Source of the DNA: BRH-c25 sp041690515
GTDB taxonomy: Bacteria > Bacillota > Clostridia > Lutisporales > Lutisporaceae
DNA length: 37,762 bases
Direction of reading: 5' to 3'
NCBI GenBank assembly: GCA_041690515.1
Contig: JAWLHF010000019.1
Span: 1 to 37,762, forward strand
Shown: positions 8,624 to 15,123 of the stretch, in pieces
Layout: each line of letters opens with the position of its first letter
How positions within the stretch are numbered: the first letter of the stretch is position 1
The notes under the pieces: generated by a model
Databases searched by the model: none
What the model was told of the DNA's origin: nothing
Seen by the model: the letters and a program-made list of their open reading frames with translations, nothing else
Translations under genes and position numbers: made by a program

Positions 8624-8667
8624 GCGTCAATATATTGACATATGTGTCAATATATTGACGCCTTTTT
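8624..8667 (+). terminator. Hairpin terminator of the activator gene, doubling as twin activator sites
   Basis: Arms of 17 bp (8624-8640 and 8645-8661) are exact complements around the loop TATG and are followed by five T residues (8663-8667), 15 bases after the activator stop codon. This is a standard intrinsic terminator layout. Each arm is itself the palindrome GTCAATATATTGAC with one flanking base or more, so the same DNA also offers two protein-binding sites. Confidence 0.75.
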
Positions 8668-8701
8668 GTGTTATATTTCTTTCTTATGTCAGAATATTGA
8701 C
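8626..8701 (+). promoter_or_regulatory. Three upstream activator sites for the sigma-54 regulator
   Basis: GTCAATATATTGAC occurs at 8626-8639 and 8646-8659, and the near copy GTCAGAATATTGAC at 8688-8701. Their centres are 20 and 42 bases apart, close to whole numbers of helical turns, so all three lie on nearly the same DNA face. They end 64 bases upstream of the sigma-54 promoter, the normal place for an enhancer-binding protein. That the neighbouring Fis-type activator binds them is inference. Confidence 0.8.
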
Positions 8702-8764
8702 ACTATTCTATCGTGAAGAGTTTAACAATACTGAGGCGGCTTGATTTCAGGTATTTCCGGCCTT

Positions 8765-8780
8765 TGGCACATAAATTGCT
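8765..8780 (+). promoter_or_regulatory. Sigma-54 (-24/-12) promoter of the redox operon
   Basis: TGGCAC at 8765-8770, five bases, then TTGCT at 8776-8780 match the sigma-54 consensus, with the invariant GG and GC ten bases apart. The predicted start is near 8791, about 35 bases before the first gene and just ahead of its AAGGAGG site. Confidence 0.92.
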
Positions 8781-8825
8781 ATATAAATTAATATATCATT
8801 GCAGTTATCGAAAGGAGGAATTCCT

Positions 8826-9131
8826 GTGAGGATTGATCAGCACCCCATTATTTCGTTTGACAAAGGCCGAAAGGTAAAATTCTCATTTGACGGAAAAGAA
8901 TATGAAGGATATGAAGACGAACCTATTGCAGCGGCATTGCATGCTGCGGGTGTCAAAGTCCTTGGCCACAGCCACAAACTGAACAGGCCAAGAGGTTTTT
9001 ACTGTGCTATCGGAAATTGCTCTTCCTGCCTTATGGTTGTGAACGGTGAACCTAATGTAAGAATTTGCGTAGAGAAGCTCAAAGAGGGAATGGTAGTGGA
9101 AACTCAGATAGGAAAGGGGGACCTTAAGTGA
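8826..9131 (+). CDS. (2Fe-2S)-binding protein, HcnA / sarcosine-oxidase-alpha N-domain type
   Basis: This is a 101-residue ferredoxin-fold protein that carries one [2Fe-2S] cluster. The cluster ligands are visible as CAIGNCSSC followed about 13 residues later by the fourth cysteine in VRICVE. In related dehydrogenases (hydrogen cyanide synthase HcnA, opine oxidases, D-proline dehydrogenases) this small protein is one subunit of a complex with two flavoproteins, and in heterotetrameric sarcosine oxidase the same domain is the alpha-subunit N-terminus. The start is GTG 8826, with AAGGAGG at 8812-8818; an in-frame TTG at 8799 lies upstream of that site and is unlikely. Its last four bases overlap the next gene (GTGA), indicating translational coupling. 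It is the first gene after the sigma-54 promoter. Confidence 0.9.
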   Translation: MRIDQHPIISFDKGRKVKFSFDGKEYEGYEDEPIAAALHAAGVKVLGHSHKLNRPRGFYCAIGNCSSCLMVVNGEPNVRICVEKLKEGMVVETQIGKGDLK

Positions 9132-10207
9132 AGCATACGGAACTGGTAATAGTCGGTGGAGGCCCTGCCGGACTATCTGCTGCAATAAATGCTGCATCCT
9201 GTGGTGTAAAAGTGATGATCATAGACAGGAACAGCCAGCTTGGAGGCCAGCTGGTAAAACAAACACATATGTTCTTCGGTTCGCAAAAGCAGTACGCATC
9301 AGTTAGAGGCGTTGACATTGCAGGTATACTGGCTGAGGAGCTTTTGAAATACAAGGATAATGTGGAGATCCTAACGGATGCTACGGCTATAGGCCTTTAT
9401 GATGATGGAGTACTGACCATAGAAAAGGACGGAAAATACTTTAAGATAAAACCTAAATCCATTATAGTTACAACGGGAGCTTCAGAAAAGTTCCTGACTT
9501 TCCCAAATAATGACCTGCCGGGAATATATGGCGCCGGGGCTGTTCAAACGTTAATGAACGTTCATGGTGTCAAACCCGGAAACAGTGTGGTTATGGTAGG
9601 TGCAGGAAATATCGGACTTATAGTCAGTTATCAGCTGATGCAGGCTGGAATAAAGGTTAAAGCCATTATAGATGCTGCTCCAAGGATAGGAGGCTATCTG
9701 GTGCATGCCTCAAAGATCAGAAGAATGGGTGTGCCGATAATGACTTCCTGCTCTGTAAAGTATGCTCACGGAAAAGACAATCTGGAAAAGGTTACTGTCT
9801 GGAAGCTGGATGATAAATGGCAGCCCATTCCAGGATCAGAAATGGATATAGAGGCAGATGTAATGTGCATTTCCGTAGGCCTTTCGCCCCTTGGAGAGCT
9901 TTTATGGCAGATGGGCTGCGATATGAAATACATACCGGAGCTTGGAGGCCATGTTCCTTCAAGGAATGATGAGCTGGAAACCAGCGTTAAAGGCATATAT
10001 GTGGCAGGAGACGTTGCAGGTGTTGAGGAAGCAAGCAGTGCTATGGTCGAAGGCAGACTTGCCGGTCTTTGCGCAGCAAAAAATCTAGGATATGCTCCTA
10101 AAGATTTCGAAGCTCTCAAGAATGACTACCTGGAGCAGCTGAATTCATTAAGATCCGGCCCGGTAGGCGAGAAAATCCGCAAAGGCCTTGGTCAATTGGC
10201 AATATAG
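9128..10207 (+). CDS. NAD(P)/FAD-dependent oxidoreductase, HcnB / opine-oxidase-alpha type
   Basis: This 359-residue flavoprotein has two dinucleotide-binding folds. The FAD fold is at the N-terminus (VGGGPAGLSAAINAAS). The NAD(P)-type fold is in the middle (VMVGAGNIGLIVSYQLM), and the final FAD motif is GIYVAGDVAGVEEASSAM near the C-terminus. This arrangement matches HcnB, OoxA and the middle part of sarcosine oxidase alpha. In this family the protein transfers electrons between the substrate-oxidising flavoprotein and the iron-sulfur subunits. The start is GTG 9128, overlapping the previous stop, with AAGGGGGA upstream. The usual C-terminal BFD 2Fe-2S domain is not part of this chain; it is on the next gene, so a protein that is fused elsewhere is split here. 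Confidence 0.9.
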   Translation: MKHTELVIVGGGPAGLSAAINAASCGVKVMIIDRNSQLGGQLVKQTHMFFGSQKQYASVRGVDIAGILAEELLKYKDNVEILTDATAIGLYDDGVLTIEKDGKYFKIKPKSIIVTTGASEKFLTFPNNDLPGIYGAGAVQTLMNVHGVKPGNSVVMVGAGNIGLIVSYQLMQAGIKVKAIIDAAPRIGGYLVHASKIRRMGVPIMTSCSVKYAHGKDNLEKVTVWKLDDKWQPIPGSEMDIEADVMCISVGLSPLGELLWQMGCDMKYIPELGGHVPSRNDELETSVKGIYVAGDVAGVEEASSAMVEGRLAGLCAAKNLGYAPKDFEALKNDYLEQLNSLRSGPVGEKIRKGLGQLAI

Positions 10208-10249
10208 CATTGGTTTAAAAACCTATTTTTAGCATAGGAGGTTAGCAAT

Positions 10250-11014
10250 ATGTTAGAAAAAACCGGTATAGCGACTCCTGAGAATTTAGCCGATATAACT
10301 CCATCAAAGGATAGAATGGCTAAAGGACCAGTAGCAGTAATAGAATGCTTCCAGCGGATACCTTGCAATCCATGCCAGACCGCATGTAAAAGGGGAGCAA
10401 TAAAGGAATTTGAAGATATCAACGATAGACCGGAGATAGACCATGAAAAATGCAATGGATGCGGCATGTGCGCAAGCAATTGTCCGGGACTTTCTATTTT
10501 TATAATAGATGAGACTTATTCCGATGAGGAGGCTTTGGTAAAGGTTCCTTACGAGTTCCTGCCGCTTCCTGAAGAGGGAAGCTATGTCACAGGTCTGGAC
10601 AGGGAAGGAAAGCCTGTATGCAGGGCGAAGGTTCTGAAGGTACTCAATACAAAAGCACAGGACAGAACACCAATAGTATCCCTTGTGGTCCCCAAGGAAC
10701 TATCCATGACAGTAAGATGCTTCAATATAGAAGATTATTTCAGCGATAACACCATGGTCTGCAGATGTGAGGAAGTAACCCTTGGAGAAGTAAGAGAGCT
10801 TATAAGAAAAGGTTACCAGAGTGTTGATGAGATAAAGAGAATATCCAGGGCAGGAATGGGACCTTGCCAGGGCAGAACCTGCAGACAACTTATTATGCAG
10901 GAACTGGCCGCTGCAACAGGTAAGAAGATGTCAGAGCTTAGGATGTCTACCTTCAGACCGCCGGCAAAACCAATCAAGCTGGGAGCTTTAGCTGGAGGTG
11001 AAGATAATGAATAA
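10250..11014 (+). CDS. Iron-sulfur protein with 4Fe-4S and BFD-type 2Fe-2S domains
   Basis: This 254-residue electron-transfer protein contains three cysteine groups. Near residues 33-46 is CFQRIPCNPCQTACKRGAI. Near 68-80 is a [4Fe-4S] motif, CNGCGMCASNCPG. The C-terminal part has CRCEEVTLGEV and, about 30 residues on, GMGPCQGRTC, the pattern of a BFD-like [2Fe-2S] domain. The BFD domain completes the neighbouring FAD/NAD protein, which lacks it. The two ferredoxin-like motifs suggest it connects the dehydrogenase to a low-potential carrier rather than to oxygen, as expected in an anaerobe. The start is ATG 10250 with TAGGAGG upstream. The 3' end overlaps the next gene by 8 bases. Confidence 0.88.
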   Translation: MLEKTGIATPENLADITPSKDRMAKGPVAVIECFQRIPCNPCQTACKRGAIKEFEDINDRPEIDHEKCNGCGMCASNCPGLSIFIIDETYSDEEALVKVPYEFLPLPEEGSYVTGLDREGKPVCRAKVLKVLNTKAQDRTPIVSLVVPKELSMTVRCFNIEDYFSDNTMVCRCEEVTLGEVRELIRKGYQSVDEIKRISRAGMGPCQGRTCRQLIMQELAAATGKKMSELRMSTFRPPAKPIKLGALAGGEDNE

Positions 11015-12155
11015 AACCGCAAGTGTTGTAATCATTGGTGGAGGCATCTCAGGATGTGCAATAGCCTATAATCTGGCAATGAAAGGTGTAAAAGACATTG
11101 TTGTCGTCGAGAAAAATTTCCTTTGCAGCGGTTCTACCGGCAGATGCGGCGCCGGAGTTCGTATGCAGTGGGGAACTGAAATGAACTGCCGTCTGGCTAA
11201 GTATAGTATAGAATACTATGAAAAAGCCAATGAGCTATTGGATTATGAGTTTGATATAGACTTCAAGCAGAGCGGCTACCTTATAGTAGCAGCAACCGAA
11301 AAAGAGGATGCTCAGTTCAGGAAGAACGTAGAACTACAGAATAGCCTTGGTATCCCGTCAAAATATCTGACTCCTAAAGAAGCAAAAGAAATCATACCTT
11401 ACATGGATGAGTCAAAAATCATCAGTGCAACTTTCTGCCCAAAAGATGGCCATCTCAATCCGTTCCACACCACACAGGCCTTTGCCAATGCCGCAATGCG
11501 TCTGGGTGTGGAAATAATGAAATATACCACCGTTACCGGAATAAAGGTGGAAAAAGGCAGAATTACCGGAGTAGAAACAGATAAAGGCCTTATATACACT
11601 CCCATTGTAGTAAATGCAGCAGGAGGTTACTCAAAGGAGATAGGAGATATGGCAGGGGTAGATATACCGATATATCCCGAAAGGCATCAGATACTTGTCA
11701 CAGAGCCTGTAGCACCTTTACAAGGCCCGATGTATATGGGATTTGCACTGAACATATACTGTCAGCAGTCTCCTGAAGGAAGCTTCATAATGGGAAGAGG
11801 AGATGCCAATGAACCAAGAGACGGCAGGATAAACTCCAGCTGGCATTTCCTTGAGGAAATGGCCAAATCCTGTACGGAACTGCTTCCGCTTCTTGGAAAG
11901 CTGAATGTTGTACGTCAGTGGGCCGGCCTTTACTGTATGTCCCCGGACAGACAACCGATATACGGTCCGGTTAAAGAAGTGGAAGGCTTCTATTTGGCTA
12001 CCGGCTTCAGTGGACACGGTTTCATGTTCGGTCCCGTAACAGGAGTGGTTATTGCTGAGTCTATACTTGGTGAAACTCCAACAATACCTATCTATATGCT
12101 GGATAAAGACAGATTTACAAGAGGTGAGCTCTTGCTGGAGCCATCAGTGGTGTAA
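11007..12155 (+). CDS. FAD-dependent amine/amino acid oxidoreductase, DadA/HcnC family
   Basis: This 382-residue flavoprotein of the D-amino acid dehydrogenase / sarcosine oxidase beta / HcnC family oxidises the C-N bond of an amino or imino acid. The FAD fold is at the start (VVIIGGGISGCAIAYNLAMK), GSTGRCGAGVRMQWG is the flavin-contact region usual for this family, and GFYLATGFSGHGFMFGPVTG near the C-terminus completes the FAD site. The start is ATG 11007 with GGAGGTG at 10994-11000; a GTG at 10998 overlaps that site. It follows the 2Fe-2S, FAD/NAD and 4Fe-4S/BFD genes, as HcnC follows HcnA and HcnB. Candidate substrates are sarcosine, glycine, proline or hydroxyproline, D-amino acids or opines; the sequence alone does not choose. 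A strong hairpin follows it. Confidence 0.9.
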   Translation: MNKTASVVIIGGGISGCAIAYNLAMKGVKDIVVVEKNFLCSGSTGRCGAGVRMQWGTEMNCRLAKYSIEYYEKANELLDYEFDIDFKQSGYLIVAATEKEDAQFRKNVELQNSLGIPSKYLTPKEAKEIIPYMDESKIISATFCPKDGHLNPFHTTQAFANAAMRLGVEIMKYTTVTGIKVEKGRITGVETDKGLIYTPIVVNAAGGYSKEIGDMAGVDIPIYPERHQILVTEPVAPLQGPMYMGFALNIYCQQSPEGSFIMGRGDANEPRDGRINSSWHFLEEMAKSCTELLPLLGKLNVVRQWAGLYCMSPDRQPIYGPVKEVEGFYLATGFSGHGFMFGPVTGVVIAESILGETPTIPIYMLDKDRFTRGELLLEPSVV

Positions 12156-12176
12156 TATTCAGCAGATTGAAGTATC

Positions 12177-12218
12177 AATGATAAGCCAAATAATTACTTG
12201 ATTATTTGGCTTATCATT
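12177..12218 (+). terminator. Strong hairpin inside the redox operon
   Basis: Perfect 18-bp arms (12177-12194 and 12201-12218) enclose the loop TACTTG, 21 bases after the DadA-like gene. Only a weak U tail follows (ATAAGCGTTTATTT), so it may be a partial terminator or an mRNA-stabilising 3' end that sets different levels for the two halves of the operon. Confidence 0.7.
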
Positions 12219-12240
12219 ATAAGCGTTTATTTGATATAAT
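12211..12240 (+). promoter_or_regulatory. Possible internal promoter before the ferredoxin-AOR genes
   Basis: TATAAT at 12235-12240 is a perfect -10 box, and a poor -35 candidate (TTATCA, 12211-12216) lies 18 bases upstream in the hairpin arm. It is placed 45 bases before the polyferredoxin start. A housekeeping promoter here would let the AOR half be expressed without the sigma-54 activator. Confidence 0.35.
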
Positions 12241-12284
12241 ACTATTTGAGATATAACATTTTTATTTTGTGGAGGTTATGTGCT

Positions 12285-12671
12285 ATGAAGGTTTTAAGTA
12301 AAAAGCCTGAGCTGTGTATCCAGTGCCATGCTTGTGAGAGCACTTGCTCAAGTACATGGTTCAAGGAAGACAACGCTCTTAAATCCTGCATAAGAATCAG
12401 TGGAAATGAAAAGGGCGATGCCGTAATCACTTCCTGCACTCAATGCGGAGAATGTATCGATATATGCCCTGTTGAAGCCATTACAAGAGATAAGAACGGT
12501 ATCGTAAGAATAAACAAAAGCATATGTGTGGGCTGTTTCATGTGTGTAGGCTATTGCCCCGAACTGGCAATGTTCATGCACGATGAGTATATTGAGCCCT
12601 TCAAATGTATAGCTTGCGGACAATGTGCAAAGAACTGTCCGACCGGTGCCATATTTATTGAGCAGGAATAA
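12285..12671 (+). CDS. Polyferredoxin with four CxxCxxCxxxC motifs (AOR electron-transfer subunit)
   Basis: This 128-residue ferredoxin-like protein has four cysteine motifs in order: CIQCHACESTC near residue 11, CTQCGECIDICP, CVGCFMCVGYCP and CIACGQCAKNCP near the C-terminus. Each can ligate a [4Fe-4S] cluster, so it may carry up to four. Genes like this often stand immediately before an AOR-family oxidoreductase and act as its electron-transfer subunit. The start is ATG 12285, with GGAGG at 12271-12275; an out-of-frame ATG at 12278 is closer but quickly stops. The gene ends 20 bases before the AOR start, whose ribosome binding site begins right after the stop. Confidence 0.9.
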   Translation: MKVLSKKPELCIQCHACESTCSSTWFKEDNALKSCIRISGNEKGDAVITSCTQCGECIDICPVEAITRDKNGIVRINKSICVGCFMCVGYCPELAMFMHDEYIEPFKCIACGQCAKNCPTGAIFIEQE

Positions 12672-12691
12672 TGCTGAAGGAGGAAGGTTCA

Positions 12692-14845
12692 ATGAATGTA
12701 GAGAAGTTGAAGTCAGCTCACAAGCTTCTAAGTGAGTATAAATATGAGTTGGGCAAAATAGATAAAGGCTATACAAACAGAACATTATATGTAAATCTCA
12801 GCAATAATGAAGTTAAGGAAAAACCCGTAACACAGCTTATGAAGGATAAGTTCATCGGCGGCAAGGGTTTTGGTTTATGGTATCTTTGGAATGCAGTCAC
12901 TCCCGAAACAAAGTGGAATGATCCGGAGAATGAAATAGTAATAGCCGGCGGACCTTTATGCGGAATAACACAATATGCCGGTGCCGGTAAGTCATTGGTT
13001 GTTAGTCTGTCACCCCTTACAGACATGCCTGTTGACAGTAATGTCGGAGGCTATTTTGGACCTCTGCTGAAGTTCTCGGGTTTTGATGCTCTTGAACTGC
13101 AGGGTAAGGCAGATAAGGATGTCATTGTATTCATTGATGGTAATACGGGTACAGTAAGAATAGAAGAAGCCCCTCTGGAAGCTGTTGACAGCCATGTTCT
13201 CGGAGAGCAGTTGACTGAAATGTATGCAAAGGATGAGGCTGATAAGAGGAATATAGCAGTTGTATCTGCCGGCACTGCGGCAGAGCATGCATATGTAGGG
13301 CTTCTGAACTTTTCCTTCTATGATGTGAGAAGAAAGAGTATCAGGCTCAAGCAGGCCGGAAGAGGCGGTATTGGAAGTGTATTCAGAGATAAGAAGATAA
13401 AAGCTCTTGTAGTCCGTTTTGCAGGAGTAAAGGGCAACCTCAACAACCCTGCAGATCAAGGCACGCTTAACAGGACAGGAATAAAGTTCCACAAGGAAAT
13501 GCATGACTTTGACGATAAACAGAACAGGATGAGACAGGTAGGAACCGCAAACATCATTGAGGTTATGGATCAGTATGACCTGCTGCCGACTCATAACTAC
13601 AAGTTCGGCTCTCATAAGGATACCTACAAGATATCTTCAAAGGTATTTACAAAAAAGATTACACAAGGTATGGCAGACGGCTGCTGGTACGGCTGCAGCA
13701 TGTCCTGCGCAAAGGCGGTAGACCATTTCGAGCTTAAGACCGGACCATACAAAGGCCAGAAGGTTATAGTTGACGGACCTGAGTATGAGAATGCTGCAGG
13801 TCTGGGCTCCAACTGCGGTATATTTGACCCCGATGCTATTCTGGAGCTGAACTTTTACTGTGATACCTATGCAATAGATACAATTTCATTTGGTACTATG
13901 ACCGCATTTATAATGGAATGCTACGAAAATGGGATCCTCAACAAGGAAAGGACCGGTGGACTTGAGCTGAACTTCGGAAATACCGACGCTGCACTGGAGC
14001 TTATACATCGGATAGCCAGAGGTGAAGGCTTTGGGAAGATCGCCGGATTGGGCGTAAAGAGGATGAAGGAGATATTTATAAGGGAGTACAATGCAGACCC
14101 GGACTTTATCAATGATATAGGAATGGAACAAAAAGGCCTGGAATTCTCAGAATACATGCCAAAGGAATCCCTTGCACAGCAGGGAGGCTACGGCCTGACC
14201 AACAAAGGCCCGCAGCATGATGAAGCATGGCTGATATTCATGGATATGGTAAACAATCAGATTCCGACCTTTGAAAACAAGGCTGAAGCTCTTCATTATT
14301 TCCCGATGTTCAGAACATGGTTTGGCTTGAATGGTCTCTGCAAGCTCCCATGGAATGATATAACTCCTGAAAACAACAAGTATACCGATGAGCCTGCAAA
14401 GATACCTGAGCATGTACAGAATTATGTGGATATATACAATGCGGTGACAGGAAGCCACATAGACAAGTATGAGCTTATAAGGCAATCTGAAAGAGTGTAT
14501 AACTTCCAGAGAATATTCAATATTAGAATGGGTAAAGGAAAAAGAATCAATGACAGGATACCTTATAGGGCAATGGGACCTGTTACTGTAGAAGAGTATC
14601 TGTCAAGACAGGAAAGATATGACGGTCAGCTAAAAGAGCTGCTGAACTATGATACCGAAGGCAAGACCACTGAAGAGAAAATGAGGACTCTTCGTGAATA
14701 CAGAGAAAGCCAGTATGAAAAACTCACTGACGCTGTATACAAGAGAAGAGGCTGGACTATGGATGGGGTTCCAACCGTTGAAAAGCTTAAGGACCTTGGA
14801 ATGGATCTTCCTGATGTTGTTGAGGTTGTTAAAAAGCATATCTAA
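12692..14845 (+). CDS. Aldehyde:ferredoxin oxidoreductase (AOR) family tungstopterin enzyme
   Basis: This 717-residue protein of the AOR family has members that oxidise aldehydes to acids with ferredoxin, using a tungsten bis-pterin cofactor and one [4Fe-4S] cluster. The N-terminal domain has FIGGKGFGLWYL, IVIAGGPLCGITQYAGAGKS and PVDSNVGGYFGPLLKFSGFD, which correspond to the pterin-binding N-domain. Cluster ligands appear to be GCWYGCSMSCAK in the middle, plus a distant cysteine in GLNGLCKLPWND. The cysteine spacing CX3CX3C differs from the CX2CX3C of the classical enzyme, and the chain is about 100 residues longer than Pyrococcus AOR, so it belongs to a divergent branch. The start is ATG 12692 with AAGGAGG upstream rather than the in-frame ATG 12671 that overlaps the previous stop. 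The likely role is oxidation of an aldehyde derived from the amino acid handled by the flavoproteins upstream. Confidence 0.88.
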   Translation: MNVEKLKSAHKLLSEYKYELGKIDKGYTNRTLYVNLSNNEVKEKPVTQLMKDKFIGGKGFGLWYLWNAVTPETKWNDPENEIVIAGGPLCGITQYAGAGKSLVVSLSPLTDMPVDSNVGGYFGPLLKFSGFDALELQGKADKDVIVFIDGNTGTVRIEEAPLEAVDSHVLGEQLTEMYAKDEADKRNIAVVSAGTAAEHAYVGLLNFSFYDVRRKSIRLKQAGRGGIGSVFRDKKIKALVVRFAGVKGNLNNPADQGTLNRTGIKFHKEMHDFDDKQNRMRQVGTANIIEVMDQYDLLPTHNYKFGSHKDTYKISSKVFTKKITQGMADGCWYGCSMSCAKAVDHFELKTGPYKGQKVIVDGPEYENAAGLGSNCGIFDPDAILELNFYCDTYAIDTISFGTMTAFIMECYENGILNKERTGGLELNFGNTDAALELIHRIARGEGFGKIAGLGVKRMKEIFIREYNADPDFINDIGMEQKGLEFSEYMPKESLAQQGGYGLTNKGPQHDEAWLIFMDMVNNQIPTFENKAEALHYFPMFRTWFGLNGLCKLPWNDITPENNKYTDEPAKIPEHVQNYVDIYNAVTGSHIDKYELIRQSERVYNFQRIFNIRMGKGKRINDRIPYRAMGPVTVEEYLSRQERYDGQLKELLNYDTEGKTTEEKMRTLREYRESQYEKLTDAVYKRRGWTMDGVPTVEKLKDLGMDLPDVVEVVKKHI

Positions 14846-14864
14846 TCTACAAGGTGGGATGCAT

Positions 14865-15062
14865 ATGATACATGTTAATGGTAAGGAGTTCCCCTGGGAG
14901 GATGGTTTGACAGTGGCAGAGATGCTCAGGAGGAAAACCTATACCTACAATAAGATTGTGGTGAAAATTAACGATGTGGTTATTCCAAATGAACAATTTG
15001 AAACCACAGTCATAAATGATGGCGATGATGTAAAAGCAATACACCTATTGGCAGGTGGATGA
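14865..15062 (+). CDS. ThiS/MoaD-family small sulfur-carrier protein
   Basis: This 65-residue beta-grasp protein begins MIHVNGKEFPWEDGLTVAEM and ends in LLAGG. The C-terminal Gly-Gly is the site that is adenylated and thiocarboxylated in MoaD and ThiS. Small proteins of this kind commonly follow AOR genes and are thought to supply sulfur for the molybdo/tungstopterin. It could instead be a ThiS; position directly after AOR favours the pterin role. The start is ATG 14865 with AAGGTGGG at 14851-14858; an ATG at 14859 is possible but too close. It is the last gene before a clear terminator. Confidence 0.85.
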   Translation: MIHVNGKEFPWEDGLTVAEMLRRKTYTYNKIVVKINDVVIPNEQFETTVINDGDDVKAIHLLAGG

Positions 15063-15068
15063 AGACAG

Positions 15069-15103
15069 AATACCCGGAGGCAGCTATACCTCCGGGTATT
15101 TTT
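15069..15103. terminator. Terminator at the end of the redox operon
   Basis: Arms AATACCCGGAGG (15069-15080) and CCTCCGGGTATT (15089-15100) are exact complements around an 8-base loop and lead into TTTTT. It begins 6 bases past the ThiS/MoaD stop and is convergent with the CstA gene, so it may also serve that gene. Confidence 0.9.
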
Positions 15104-15123
15104 GCAGTATGTTAGTATTTTGC

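Noticed and set aside
13010..13615. A 201-codon open frame antisense to the AOR gene
   Set aside because: It shows no recognisable domain, is covered fully by a well-supported gene on the other strand and has no context.
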